In this document: in pieces, positions 25,647 through 35,685 of the stretch
How the letters are laid out: each line of letters begins with the position of its first letter
Numbering within the stretch: the first letter of the stretch is position 1
From: JAXJQF01 sp036311285
Lineage (GTDB): Bacteria > Pseudomonadota > Gammaproteobacteria > Enterobacterales > Succinivibrionaceae
Assembly (NCBI GenBank): GCA_036311285.1
Contig: JAXJQF010000081.1
Span: 1 to 64,000, forward strand
DNA: 64,000 bases
Reading direction: 5' to 3'
Program-made: the position numbers and the translations under genes
The notes under the pieces: model-generated
Databases searched by the model: none
The model's input: only the letters and a program-made list of their open reading frames with translations
What the model was told of the DNA's origin: nothing

Positions 25647-26582
25647 ATGAGAATTGTTTTCGCAGGAACTCCTGATTTTGCAGCTACACACTTAAAAGCT
25701 CTTATTGACAATAAATTTAATGTTGTAGCCGCGTACACACAACCTGACAGACCCAAGGGACGAGGTCATACTCTTGCTTATTCACCTGTAAAGGAAGTAG
25801 CTTTAAAAAATGATATCCCTGTTTTTCAACCACTTAACTTCAAAAACGAAGAAGACATCAATCAATTAAAAGAGCTAAACGCTGACATAATGGTAGTGGT
25901 CGCTTACGGTATTATTCTACCTAAAGCTGTTCTTGAAGCTGCTAAAAAAGGTTGTATAAACGTTCATGGTTCTATTTTACCGCGATGGAGAGGAGCTGCT
26001 CCTATTCAAAGGTCATTATTAGAAGGCGACAAGACAACTGGTGTAACAATAATCAAAATCAATGAAAAATTAGACGCAGGTGAAATGCTTTCAATTTCAG
26101 AAACAGAAATTACAAATAGTGATACCTCTTCAAGTTTATATTTAAAATTAGAGCAATTAGGAGCAACTACTTTAATCAATACACTAAATAATATCGATGA
26201 TTATCTAGCAAACGCTGTTAAGCAAGATGAATCCCTAGTTACATACGCTGCGAAATTAAACAAAGAAGAAGCAGAAATTACTTTTGAAGATACTGCAGAA
26301 ATTATTCACAGAAAAATTAGAGGATATAATCCTTGGCCAATGGCTTATTTTATGTACAACAACCTAACCATTAAAATCCATGAATCTGAAGTTATTGATA
26401 GTTCGAGCACATTCAAGGAAACAGGGGTTATACACAATGTATCTAAAAATGGCTTAGATATTACTACAGCTAAAGGTATTATTAGACTAATTAAAATTCA
26501 ACTACCAAACAAAAAACCTATGTCATTAGTTGACATCTTAAATGGAAACAAAGAGCTATTTAAAACAGGTGGAAGACTTTAA
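25647..26582 (+). CDS. fmt: Methionyl-tRNA formyltransferase
   Basis: Formylates initiator Met-tRNA using 10-formyl-tetrahydrofolate. The catalytic NVHGSILPRWRGAAPI has Asn105 and His107. The N-terminal GTPDFAATHLKAL and the C-terminal tRNA-binding domain (RGYNPWPMAYF) are as expected. The frame is open from 25605, but the ATG at 25647, one base after the def stop, gives the standard MRIVFAGTP start (311 residues; 315 in E. coli). Confidence 0.98.
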   Translation: MRIVFAGTPDFAATHLKALIDNKFNVVAAYTQPDRPKGRGHTLAYSPVKEVALKNDIPVFQPLNFKNEEDINQLKELNADIMVVVAYGIILPKAVLEAAKKGCINVHGSILPRWRGAAPIQRSLLEGDKTTGVTIIKINEKLDAGEMLSISETEITNSDTSSSLYLKLEQLGATTLINTLNNIDDYLANAVKQDESLVTYAAKLNKEEAEITFEDTAEIIHRKIRGYNPWPMAYFMYNNLTIKIHESEVIDSSSTFKETGVIHNVSKNGLDITTAKGIIRLIKIQLPNKKPMSLVDILNGNKELFKTGGRL

Positions 26583-27898
26583 TGAAAATTAAATTATCTG
26601 CAAGAAGTATTGCTGCAAAAACAATTACTAATTTTTTTTCCGACAATAAATCAATCCAAATATTTCTTGCGGATAAAATCATCACTGACAACAAGGACGC
26701 ATCTTTAATTAAAGAAATAGTTAACGGGGTAGTAAGAAACTATATCCAACTTAAAACGATATGTGAGAATTTTATCGACCGACCTTTAAAAGGTAAGCAA
26801 GCTATCGTTCAAAATATAATAATTGTTGCCCTATACCAAATAGAATACATGAGAATACCTGATTACGCCTCAATAAACGAGGCTGTAAAAAGCGCTCATG
26901 AATTAGATAAAAATTCTTTTAAAGGCCTAATAAACGCGGTACTTAGATCTTTTTGTAGAGAGCATGACGAGTGTATAAAACTAGTTAATAAATCATACGA
27001 AAGCAAATACTCTTGCCCGCAATGGCTCATACAAAAAATTAAAAACGAATACGGAAAAGATTATATTGAAAGTATATTATCTAACCAAAACCAAAAACCC
27101 CCTCTATGGATTCGTGTTAATACAAAAAAAATTTCTATAGAAACTTATACCCAAAAGTTACTGCAAAATAATATAGATTATTATGTTAGTCCAACATTAA
27201 AGGGAGCTATTCAAATAACAACTCCTATAAATGTCAATGAAATTCCTGACTTTGATAAAGATTATATATTTGTTCAAGATTTAGCAGCCCAATATTCATC
27301 AACTCTTCTTAATGCAGACGAAGGCGATATAATTCTTGATTGTTGCTGTGCTCCAGGCGGGAAAACAACCCATATCCTTGAATTATATGACAACATAAAG
27401 CTAGTATCTTTAGATAGTCAAAAAGATAGAATTCAAAGAGTTTACGAAAATCTAGAACGATTAAAACTTCAATCAACAGTTATATGCTATGACGCTTCTG
27501 CTCATTACTCAGCTTGGAGTCCGTACCCACAATACGACAAAATACTTTTAGATGCTCCTTGTTCTGCAACCGGGGTTATTAGAAGACATCCTGATATAAA
27601 ATGGATAAGAACAGAAAAGGATGTTAGGAATATTATTAATTTACAAGAGAAAATTCTAGAAAATATGTGGTCAATTCTCAAACCTGGTGGAATTTTAATA
27701 TATACAACTTGCTCATTACTCCCAGAAGAGAATAAAATTCAAATATGCAAATTTTTAGAGAAGCATAAAAATGCAAAACACATCCCTATAGAATTAGACC
27801 ATCAGCACAACACGGACTTTGGTGTTCAAATTATGCCTGGTGAAAATAATATGGATGGATTTTATTACGCAAAAATAATGAAGATAGATGAGAAGTAG
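26582..27898 (+). CDS. rsmB: 16S rRNA (cytosine-967-C5)-methyltransferase
   Basis: Makes m5C967 in 16S rRNA. An N-terminal NusB-like RNA-binding domain (about 1-140) precedes the SAM-dependent domain with CCCAPGGKTTH, DAPCSATGVIRRHPDI and TTCSLLPEEN, the last two carrying the two cysteines of m5C enzymes. The product has 438 residues (429 in E. coli). It starts inside the fmt stop (TAATG), so the two are translationally coupled. Confidence 0.97.
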   Translation: MKIKLSARSIAAKTITNFFSDNKSIQIFLADKIITDNKDASLIKEIVNGVVRNYIQLKTICENFIDRPLKGKQAIVQNIIIVALYQIEYMRIPDYASINEAVKSAHELDKNSFKGLINAVLRSFCREHDECIKLVNKSYESKYSCPQWLIQKIKNEYGKDYIESILSNQNQKPPLWIRVNTKKISIETYTQKLLQNNIDYYVSPTLKGAIQITTPINVNEIPDFDKDYIFVQDLAAQYSSTLLNADEGDIILDCCCAPGGKTTHILELYDNIKLVSLDSQKDRIQRVYENLERLKLQSTVICYDASAHYSAWSPYPQYDKILLDAPCSATGVIRRHPDIKWIRTEKDVRNIINLQEKILENMWSILKPGGILIYTTCSLLPEENKIQICKFLEKHKNAKHIPIELDHQHNTDFGVQIMPGENNMDGFYYAKIMKIDEK

Positions 27899-27901
27899 TC
27901 T

Positions 27902-29326
27902 ATGAAAATAATAATATTAGGTGCAGGCGAAGTTGGCACAGGATTAGTTGAATATCTTATTGATGAAAACAATGAAATAACCATTGTTGATAACGATGTA
28001 GATAGATTAAGATTACTTCAAAATAGATATGACTTAAAGGTTGTTAATGGACATGCTTCATTTCCTGGTACACTAAGAAACGCCGATGCTAGTAACGCAG
28101 ACCTTATTATTGCAGTAACAGGTTCAGATGAAACAAATATGCTAGCATGCCAATTAGCATCTTCATTATTCAAAACACCTAAAAAGATTGCGAGAATCAG
28201 AAATAACGACTACTTATTAGAAAAAGATATTTTATTTAATAAAAACTCGATTAACATCGACAATATTATTTCTCCAGAATATCTAATTACTGAAGAAATA
28301 TCAAAACTAATTGAATATCCTGGAACTCTAAATATTGCTGACTTTTGTAACGATAAAATTTCATTAACATGTGTAAAAGCGTATTATGGTGGAGAATTAG
28401 TCGGCTATCCTGTTAACCATATAACTAAGCATATATCTAATGTTCCTGTTAATATTATCGCAATTTATAGAAACGGTAAATACATTCAAGTTAGTAATAA
28501 CTCAATTATTGAAGCAGATGATGAAATCTTTTATGTTACACTAAAAGGTTACACAAGATATGTCATGTCTGTTATGCAAAAACTAGAAACACCATATCGA
28601 AGAATTATGATTTTTGGAGGTACAGATATCGGTGTTCAACTAGCTCATAAGCTATCAAAAAATTATATCGTAAAGCTCATTGAAACAAATGAAAGTAGAG
28701 CCTTAAAACTAGCAGATGAATTTGATAAAACAAAGGTAGAAGTCTGTTTTTCAGATCCTTCTAATACAGATTTTCTACAAGAAGAGCATATTGATCATAT
28801 AGACTTATTTGTAGCTGTAAGTGAAAGCGATGAAAAAAACATAATGTCTTCTGTTCTTACAAAAAAAATGGGAGCAAAGAAAAATATCGTTCTAATCAAA
28901 AAACAGATCTATAAGACTATCATTGAAGGTGATGCTATTGATATCATAATCTCACCTCAAGATGCCACAATTTCTGCTTTATTAACAAATATTAGACATA
29001 ACGGTGTTGAATCTGTGAAGACCCTAAGAAGAGGAGAAGCAGAAGGCTTAGAAGTTGTACTTAATGGTACAAAAGAAACAAGTAATATTATTGGAAAAAA
29101 ATTTTCTGAAATAACATTACCTCCTTATACTACAATCTGTGCAGTAAGTAGAGATAATGTAATTAACATACCAAACTCTGAGTTTGAATTTGAGGAAAAT
29201 GATAGGATTATATTCTATATATCAAATAAAAAATACATTAAAGAGTTAATCAAATTATTTACACCTTGTGCTAACTTCTTCCAAAAAGCATACAGAAGTA
29301 AACAAACAAATAATGAAATCGAATAA
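27902..29326 (+). CDS. trkA: Trk potassium uptake regulatory protein TrkA
   Basis: Cytoplasmic NAD(H)-binding ring protein that gates the TrkH potassium channel. It has two RCK halves: the first nucleotide fold GAGEVGTGLVEYL (about residues 6-18) with acidic VDND, the second IFGGTDIGVQLAHKL near 240, each followed by an RCK-C domain. The product has 474 residues (458 in E. coli). It is 3 bases after rsmB as in E. coli, and is followed here by its partner trkH. Confidence 0.97.
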   Translation: MKIIILGAGEVGTGLVEYLIDENNEITIVDNDVDRLRLLQNRYDLKVVNGHASFPGTLRNADASNADLIIAVTGSDETNMLACQLASSLFKTPKKIARIRNNDYLLEKDILFNKNSINIDNIISPEYLITEEISKLIEYPGTLNIADFCNDKISLTCVKAYYGGELVGYPVNHITKHISNVPVNIIAIYRNGKYIQVSNNSIIEADDEIFYVTLKGYTRYVMSVMQKLETPYRRIMIFGGTDIGVQLAHKLSKNYIVKLIETNESRALKLADEFDKTKVEVCFSDPSNTDFLQEEHIDHIDLFVAVSESDEKNIMSSVLTKKMGAKKNIVLIKKQIYKTIIEGDAIDIIISPQDATISALLTNIRHNGVESVKTLRRGEAEGLEVVLNGTKETSNIIGKKFSEITLPPYTTICAVSRDNVINIPNSEFEFEENDRIIFYISNKKYIKELIKLFTPCANFFQKAYRSKQTNNEIE

Positions 29327-29341
29327 TAACTAGGATTTGAA

Positions 29342-30796
29342 ATGGTACTAAACATTAAAGTAATTCTATCATTATTAAGCAATGTCATTATCTTTTTGGC
29401 TTTATGCGGTTTTATTCCTGCAGCATATAGTTTCATATCAATTACTAAAGGTGGTGCTGAATTCTTAGCGTGGTCTACTTGTCTGATAATTATAGGAATT
29501 ACTACAAAATATTTTACAAGAAACGCTCAATTTGAACGCATAACAGTAAAAGATATGTTTTTATTCACATCTTTAGTATGGATAACAATCATGCTATTTG
29601 CTGCTATTCCGATGTATTATATTACCGAGTTAAATTACATAAGTGCTTGCTACGAATCCTCTTCAGCTATCACTACAACAGGGAGCTCAGTACTTGCAAA
29701 TATAGATACAACTCCAGAGAGTGTTATACTTTGGCGTTCATTACTACAGTACGTGGGTGGTATCGGGTTTATCGCGATTGGTATAGCAATCTTACCAAAC
29801 CTGAACGTTGGAGGAATGAAACTTTTCCAAACAGAAAATTCAACTCAAAATTATAGCAACGTAACCCAAAAATCCAAATCATTAGCAAAAGGGATTTTGC
29901 TACTTTATTTTGTTCTAACGATCTTTGCTGTATTAACCTACCAATTACTTGGAATGAACACCTTTGACGCCTTTAATTACGCATTAACCTCCATGTCAAC
30001 GGGTGGAATGGGAACAACCAATAACTCACTAAACGTATTTAACGGATCTATCCATTGGGCTATAGCAATATTTATGTTTATAAGCTCTTTACCGTATGCC
30101 GTTATGTTTATATGTCTCAAAGATTTAAATATTAAAAATATATTTAAAGACCAACAAGTTAAAGGCTTTACATATTTAATTATTTTCATATCTTTATTAG
30201 TAACACTCAATCTATATTTAAAGGAAAATTACAGCATCTCCGATGCTATTAGAGTTGGAACGTTTAATGTTATTAATATTTTATCAAGCTCAGGTTTTTC
30301 TCTTGATGACTACACTACAAAAAATGACTTCCTTACCCTATTGTTCCTTATCATATTACCTATAGGTGGTTGTTCTGGTTCAACTAGTGGCGGATTAAAG
30401 TTTTTTAGATTACAAATTCTATATACGTTAACTAAAAGACAAATAAAACAACTAATGCACCCATACGCTATATTTCCTCAAAGATACAACGGTCAAACTG
30501 TAAATGATACCATTATCAGATCCATTATCACATTCTTCCTTGTTTATTTAATTCTTTCAGGAATAAGTGCACTGCTTTTAACACTAAGTGGCATAGAACT
30601 TATGGAGGCAATTTCATTAACAATTTCCTGTGTTTCAAACATTGGACCTGCAATTGGTGAAACTTTCGGCCCTAACGGAAACTTCTCTGTACTAACAAGC
30701 TATCAAAAATCAATTTTAATAGTTGATATGCTTTTAGGTCGTCTAGAAGTATTAACAATGTTAATTTGTTTCTTCCCTTCATTCTGGAAGATATAA
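29342..30796 (+). CDS. trkH: Trk potassium transporter TrkH
   Basis: Inner-membrane potassium channel subunit. The product has 484 residues with four M1-P-M2 repeats. The filter loops are visible as TTTGSS, MSTGGMGT, LSSSGFS and VSNIGPAIGE. It lies 15 bases after trkA; in E. coli the two are unlinked, so here channel and gate are made together. Its 3' end overlaps the convergent rluA by 18 bases. Confidence 0.97.
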   Translation: MVLNIKVILSLLSNVIIFLALCGFIPAAYSFISITKGGAEFLAWSTCLIIIGITTKYFTRNAQFERITVKDMFLFTSLVWITIMLFAAIPMYYITELNYISACYESSSAITTTGSSVLANIDTTPESVILWRSLLQYVGGIGFIAIGIAILPNLNVGGMKLFQTENSTQNYSNVTQKSKSLAKGILLLYFVLTIFAVLTYQLLGMNTFDAFNYALTSMSTGGMGTTNNSLNVFNGSIHWAIAIFMFISSLPYAVMFICLKDLNIKNIFKDQQVKGFTYLIIFISLLVTLNLYLKENYSISDAIRVGTFNVINILSSSGFSLDDYTTKNDFLTLLFLIILPIGGCSGSTSGGLKFFRLQILYTLTKRQIKQLMHPYAIFPQRYNGQTVNDTIIRSIITFFLVYLILSGISALLLTLSGIELMEAISLTISCVSNIGPAIGETFGPNGNFSVLTSYQKSILIVDMLLGRLEVLTMLICFFPSFWKI

Positions 30797-31480
30797 ACCT
30801 AAATTCACATGAGCACAAAATTCTGGGGTATCAAATACTTTTATAACCGCCCCAGAAGTTGGGTGATTAAAACGTAAATAACAAGAATGAAGCTTTAAAC
30901 GCTCTCCCGCAACTCCGTCACCATACAGACAGTCCCCTTCAATAGAGTGATTTATACACTTCATATGATGTCTTAATTGATGTGTACGACCAGTATAAGG
31001 TTCAAGAAGAACAAGTGTTCGATTCAAATGTTCTTCTCTTGCAACAACTCTATAAAATGTTAAAGCGTTTTTACCATTAACATAATCAGTTTTTTGAATA
31101 GGAGCATTGGTATATGACTTTGCTAAAAAGTCACGACTCATAGGATAATTAACAACACCACAATCATTGTTTATGATGCCTTTTACATACGCTACATAAA
31201 ACTTCTGAACATTTCTAAGAGAAAATAACTTAGACAAAATTTGATTTGCTCTTTTATTTTTACTGAGCAAAACAATACCTGACGTACTTGTATCTAGTCT
31301 ATGAATAGGATTGTAGTTTAAATTTTTTTGCTTCAATCTTACCACAAGACTATCTCTTGACACATTGCCAGGTACTGTTAATAAACCAGCAGGTTTAATT
31401 ACTATAGAGATATCATTATCGTCATAAAGAAATTCAATTTCATCACGAGGAGGGTTATAACAATACTCTATTAATTTCAT
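30779..31480 (-). CDS. rluA: 23S rRNA / tRNA pseudouridine synthase RluA
   Basis: Isomerises uridine 746 of 23S rRNA and uridine 32 of some tRNAs. The catalytic aspartate is in HRLDTSTSGI. KPAGLLTVPG near the N terminus and PYTGRTHQLRHHM near the C terminus match RluA. The length of 233 residues, without an S4 domain, supports RluA (219) over RluC or RluD. It is one base away from potI at the end of the pot unit. Confidence 0.9.
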   Translation of the reverse strand: MKLIEYCYNPPRDEIEFLYDDNDISIVIKPAGLLTVPGNVSRDSLVVRLKQKNLNYNPIHRLDTSTSGIVLLSKNKRANQILSKLFSLRNVQKFYVAYVKGIINNDCGVVNYPMSRDFLAKSYTNAPIQKTDYVNGKNALTFYRVVAREEHLNRTLVLLEPYTGRTHQLRHHMKCINHSIEGDCLYGDGVAGERLKLHSCYLRFNHPTSGAVIKVFDTPEFCAHVNLGLYLPE

Positions 31481-31481
31481 T

Positions 31482-32282
31482 CTACGATTTATTCTTCTTT
31501 AGCTTTCTATTTCTTGATAACCAATAGAAAAACGTTGCGACAGACACTATGAATACAATAATTGTCGCCAATGCATTAATTTCTGGATTCAAACCTCTTC
31601 TTACGCTAGAGAATACGACAATAGGAAGAGTCTGAGAGCTTGGCCCAGCCACAAATGATGTTATTACCAAATCATCCATCGCTAAAGTAAAAGCAAGTAA
31701 CCAACCAGAAATAATTGCTGGGAAAATTGATGGTAATGTTATGAAGAAAAACGTTTTTATTGGTCCCGCCCCTAAATCAAGAGAAGCTTCCTCAATAGAA
31801 TTATCCAGTTCTCTAAGTCTAGAACGAACAACTACAGCAACATAAGTGGATGTTACAGTAACCATGGCAATCCAAATTGTTATCATTCCTTTTTCTGGCC
31901 AACCTAATAGATCGTACAAAAATACAAAGAATAATAGCAATGATAAACCTATGATTACGTCCGGCAATACCATTGGAGCTGTTATGAACAGAGCAAAGAA
32001 ATTTTCACCTCTAAACTTGGAGATTCGAACTAAAACTACTGCAGCTAAAGTCCCTATTAGAACTGCCATTGTTGCTGAGGAGAAGGCAATGATTAATGAA
32101 TTAGCAACAGCTTGCATCATTTGTTTATCTGCAAACAATTCAAAATACCATTTAAATGAAAACCCACTCCATACAGTAACTAATTTACTTTCATTAAATG
32201 AATAAATTATTAAACTCACAATAGGAGCATACAAAAAAAGCATTCCTAAGAATATAATAATAAATCTGATCTTTGAGCCCAT
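31482..32282 (-). CDS. potI: Putrescine ABC transporter permease PotI
   Basis: Second inner-membrane permease of a polyamine ABC importer. The product has 266 residues with six predicted helices. The ABC coupling motif EEASLDLGAGPIKTFFFITLP is the EAA loop (EEASLDLGA is its core). FSSVRRGLNPEINALATIIV is typical of PotC/PotI. The gene order binding protein, ATPase, permease, permease equals potFGHI of E. coli, which supports PotI over PotC. Confidence 0.92.
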   Translation of the reverse strand: MGSKIRFIIIFLGMLFLYAPIVSLIIYSFNESKLVTVWSGFSFKWYFELFADKQMMQAVANSLIIAFSSATMAVLIGTLAAVVLVRISKFRGENFFALFITAPMVLPDVIIGLSLLLFFVFLYDLLGWPEKGMITIWIAMVTVTSTYVAVVVRSRLRELDNSIEEASLDLGAGPIKTFFFITLPSIFPAIISGWLLAFTLAMDDLVITSFVAGPSSQTLPIVVFSSVRRGLNPEINALATIIVFIVSVATFFYWLSRNRKLKKNKS

Positions 32283-32294
32283 TTTATACTACTC

Positions 32295-33224
32295 TTATCT
32301 TGCAACAATTTCTTTTCTTTGATTCTTATAAAACAGCATTATTGGAATAATCAATAACAACAACATAATTGTCGCCACAGCAGATGCTAACGGCCAATCT
32401 CTATTGTTAAAGAATTCGTTCCATAATACCCTACCAATTAAATTAGAACCTGGACCACCTAATAACTCAGGGATAACAAATTCACCTACAACAGGAATAA
32501 ATACAAGCATTGATCCTGCTATAATTCCACTGTATGTTTGTGGTACAAGTACTTTAAAGAAGCATGAAATCGGTCTACAACCTAAATCATATCCTGCCTC
32601 TATTAACGTATAATCTACGCGAACTAGTGCGGTATATAAAGGTAAAATCATGAAAGGCAAATAAGCATAAACAATACCTAAATAAACAGCAAAATCAGTT
32701 TGTAATAACTGTATCGGTTCATCAACAATACCTAACCAAATAAGAATATCGTTGATAATACCTTCTCTTTTTAACAAACCTATCCACGCGTAAACTCTTA
32801 TTAAAAAAGACGTCCAACTTGGCAATATGATCAACATTAAAAATATATTTCTTGTTGCAGGTTTACAAGTTGATATTGCCCAAGCAAGAGGATAACCAAC
32901 CAAAATACAAATAAGAGTTGATATGAAGGCTACTCTTAATGATTTTAGATAAGCTAAAATATAAGAATCATCTTCCCATAGTGTAATATAACTATAGAGA
33001 TTAAGGTTAATGCTTAAAGTTGATTCCTCTTCATTAAACGAAAATAAAGATGTATACGGAGGAATTCCATATTCATTAATTCCAGCAAAACTTATCTTTA
33101 ATATTATTGCAAATGGAATAAAGAAAAAAACAAACATCCACAAGTATGGTAGAGAAATAACTGCATATTTTTTCCAGCCATCTATGGAACTAGGACGTTT
33201 TATTTTTTTTAAAAGTTTTTTCAT
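32295..33224 (-). CDS. potH: Putrescine ABC transporter permease PotH
   Basis: First inner-membrane permease. The product has 309 residues with six helices; the N terminus is cytoplasmic and basic. ILPSWTSFLIRVYAWIGLL and EAGYDLGCRPISCFFKVLVP (the EAA loop) match PotB/PotH. VPVVGEFVIPELLGGPGSNL is a family hallmark; here it reads IPVVGEFVIPELLGG. It lies between the ATPase and potI. Confidence 0.92.
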   Translation of the reverse strand: MKKLLKKIKRPSSIDGWKKYAVISLPYLWMFVFFFIPFAIILKISFAGINEYGIPPYTSLFSFNEEESTLSINLNLYSYITLWEDDSYILAYLKSLRVAFISTLICILVGYPLAWAISTCKPATRNIFLMLIILPSWTSFLIRVYAWIGLLKREGIINDILIWLGIVDEPIQLLQTDFAVYLGIVYAYLPFMILPLYTALVRVDYTLIEAGYDLGCRPISCFFKVLVPQTYSGIIAGSMLVFIPVVGEFVIPELLGGPGSNLIGRVLWNEFFNNRDWPLASAVATIMLLLLIIPIMLFYKNQRKEIVAR

Positions 33225-33246
33225 AATTCAACCTAATATCGATTTA

Positions 33247-34434
33247 TTACAAAGTCAACGTAATACAAGATTCAGGATCCCAACTTAAATAAACTTCATC
33301 ATTCCAAGTAGGTAACCCCACATTAAAACGATCAACATTAGGCAATGTCGTATTAACAATTTTTCCTGATTTCAATGTAACATAGTATATTGAAATATCT
33401 CCCATATAAGCAATATTACTAACAACTCCTGTTGTATAATTACAAGTTAGTTTATTACCATTTTCATCAATAGGGTGAGTCTTTTCGATATATATCTTTT
33501 CTGGTCTCATAGCAACAGTAACTTCCATACCGTCAGCTAAGTCTACATCTAAATCTAATACTATCTTACTATCAAGATCATCACATTTAATTATCGAACC
33601 AGCTTCAGGAGAAGATGTTTCTAATACAGAATTAAATAGATTGATTGAACCTATAAACTCAGCAGAGAAGCATGAATTTGGATTTTCATATATTTCTCTA
33701 GGTCCTCCAATCTGAATAAATTCTCCTCTATCCATTATTGCTATTCTTTCAGCCATTGTCATAGCTTCTTCTTGATCATGTGTAACCATAACACAAGTTA
33801 CACCTACTCTTTCAATAATATCAACTAATTCAAGGCGCATCTTTTCTCTTAATTTCTTGTCAAGAGCACCCATAGGTTCATCTAAAAGTAATAAACGTGG
33901 TTGCTTTACAAGAGATCTTGCTAACGCTACTCTCTGTCTTTGTCCACCAGATAATTGATGTGGTTTTCTGTCTTTATACTCTTCCATATGAACAAGTTTT
34001 AACATTTTCATTACTCGTTCATCAATTTCGGACTTAGGTAAACCTTCCTGCTTTAAACCAAATGCAATATTCTTATATACAGACATATGAGGGAATAAAG
34101 CATATGATTGAAACATCATATTTATTGGACGTTTATATGGTGGAATATCCGTTAAATCCTTTCCGTCCAATAAAATAGAACCGCTAGTCGGAGATTCAAA
34201 ACCTGCAAACATTCTTAGTAATGTTGACTTACCACATCCCGAAGAACCTAACAAGGCAAAAATTTCACCTTCATAAATAGTTAAATTTACCGAGTTAACG
34301 GCTAAATTAGCGTCGTAGCACTTAGTTAAATCCTTAATTTCCAAAAGAGGCTTACGTTCTTTCTTTGTACTAGCAACTGTAGTATTATTTGTTAACATAA
34401 CTTCTTCTTTTTCTTTGGTATCAACATTCTGCAT
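33247..34434 (-). CDS. potG: Putrescine ABC transporter ATPase PotG
   Basis: ATPase of the importer. LLGSSGCGKST is Walker A, LSGGQRQRVALARSL the signature and LLLLDEPMGALDKKLR Walker B. RPINMMFQSYALFPHM and ERVGVTCVMVTHDQEEAM are near-identical to E. coli PotG. A C-terminal TOBE-type domain follows. The open frame begins with TTG at 34455; the ATG at 34434 (395 residues) is chosen. A TTG at 34440 with GGAGA upstream is a real alternative, and a further ATG lies at 34398. Confidence 0.93.
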   Translation of the reverse strand: MQNVDTKEKEEVMLTNNTTVASTKKERKPLLEIKDLTKCYDANLAVNSVNLTIYEGEIFALLGSSGCGKSTLLRMFAGFESPTSGSILLDGKDLTDIPPYKRPINMMFQSYALFPHMSVYKNIAFGLKQEGLPKSEIDERVMKMLKLVHMEEYKDRKPHQLSGGQRQRVALARSLVKQPRLLLLDEPMGALDKKLREKMRLELVDIIERVGVTCVMVTHDQEEAMTMAERIAIMDRGEFIQIGGPREIYENPNSCFSAEFIGSINLFNSVLETSSPEAGSIIKCDDLDSKIVLDLDVDLADGMEVTVAMRPEKIYIEKTHPIDENGNKLTCNYTTGVVSNIAYMGDISIYYVTLKSGKIVNTTLPNVDRFNVGLPTWNDEVYLSWDPESCITLTL

Positions 34435-34463
34435 AATCAAGTCTTGAATCTCCAAACAAAATT

Positions 34464-35567
34464 TTATTTTCTACCTACTTTCACACGATCCCACAATTTG
34501 TTTAAATCTCTTAATAAACGTTGTGGAAGAACTTCTTTAATAAACATTTTCTTCATCATTTCATCAGGTATAAAGATATTAGGATTGTTTCTTACTTCTT
34601 CTGAAATATATGGATGAGCTGCCTTATTAGCACATGAATATGAAGTATATGATGAATTTAATGCCGAAATATCTTCTCTCATAAGGAAATTCATGAATTT
34701 TAAAGCATTTTCTACATGTTCAGCATCTTTTGTAATAGTCATCATATCATAGAAAATTAACGCACCTTCCTTAGGTACAACATATTCAATCCTAACGCCA
34801 TTGTTAGCTTCTTTAGCTCTATCTCTAGCTTGCATCAAATCACCAGACCAACCTAATGTTATACAAATATCACCATTAGCAATGTCATTGATGTTTTGAG
34901 ATGAATGGAAGTATGTAATATAAGGTCTGATAGACAATAATAATTCTTCTGCTTCTTTGTAATCTTTGATTTTACTTGAATTAGGATCTTTGCCTAAATA
35001 ATTCATTACTGTTGGAATAACTTCTGTAGGAGCATTTAAGAACGCAACACCACAATCATTTAACTTTGCAATGTTTTCTGGTTTAAAAAGAATATCCCAT
35101 GAATCAACTCTAAAACCTTTACCAAATCTTTTTTCGATCATATCGATATTATATGCAATACCAGTTGTACCAGCCATATAAGGTAACGAATATGTATTAC
35201 CATTATCTAATTTAGACAACAATTTTAATTGGTCTTGATCTAAGTTTTTAATATTAGGTAACTTACTCTTATCTAAAGGTTGGAAAACTCCAGCCTTTAT
35301 TTGTCTAACTAAAAAGTCTGACCCAGGAACAACAATATCGTAACCTGTTTTTCCTGCAAATAATTTTGCATCCAAAACTTCATTACTATCAAATAAATCA
35401 TAAGTAACCTTAATTCCTGTTTCTTTTTCAAATTTAGGAATTATTGAAGGTTCAATATATTCATTCCAATTATAAACATTTAAAACTTTATCTTCTTCAG
35501 CGTTTGCACACATAGAAGCAAGTACAACAGTTGGGACAACAATACCTTTAAATAATTTATTTAACAT
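34464..35567 (-). CDS. potF: Periplasmic putrescine-binding protein PotF
   Basis: Solute-binding protein of the importer. A signal peptide (cleavage near ANA-EED) precedes a type II binding protein. FDSNEVLDAKLFAGKTGYD, AGVFQPLDKSKLP, NYLGKDPNS and YFHSSQNINDIANGDICITL are much closer to E. coli PotF than to PotD, which is why putrescine is the expected ligand. The upstream TTG at 35570 is rejected in favour of the ATG at 35567, nine bases after GGAGA (367 residues; 370 in E. coli). Confidence 0.94.
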   Translation of the reverse strand: MLNKLFKGIVVPTVVLASMCANAEEDKVLNVYNWNEYIEPSIIPKFEKETGIKVTYDLFDSNEVLDAKLFAGKTGYDIVVPGSDFLVRQIKAGVFQPLDKSKLPNIKNLDQDQLKLLSKLDNGNTYSLPYMAGTTGIAYNIDMIEKRFGKGFRVDSWDILFKPENIAKLNDCGVAFLNAPTEVIPTVMNYLGKDPNSSKIKDYKEAEELLLSIRPYITYFHSSQNINDIANGDICITLGWSGDLMQARDRAKEANNGVRIEYVVPKEGALIFYDMMTITKDAEHVENALKFMNFLMREDISALNSSYTSYSCANKAAHPYISEEVRNNPNIFIPDEMMKKMFIKEVLPQRLLRDLNKLWDRVKVGRK

Positions 35568-35685
35568 CAATATGAATCTCCAATATCCAAAACAACAATA
35601 TCTAAAGTCAAATAAAATTTACGTGTGAATTATATATAAAAAACCACATAAGTAACATAATTTTTAACATTAATTATGCAATAAT

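Noticed and set aside
31482..35567. Spermidine transporter PotABCD
   Set aside because: The order binding protein-ATPase-permease-permease and the detailed match of the binding protein and ATPase fit PotFGHI better. Ligand choice still needs testing.
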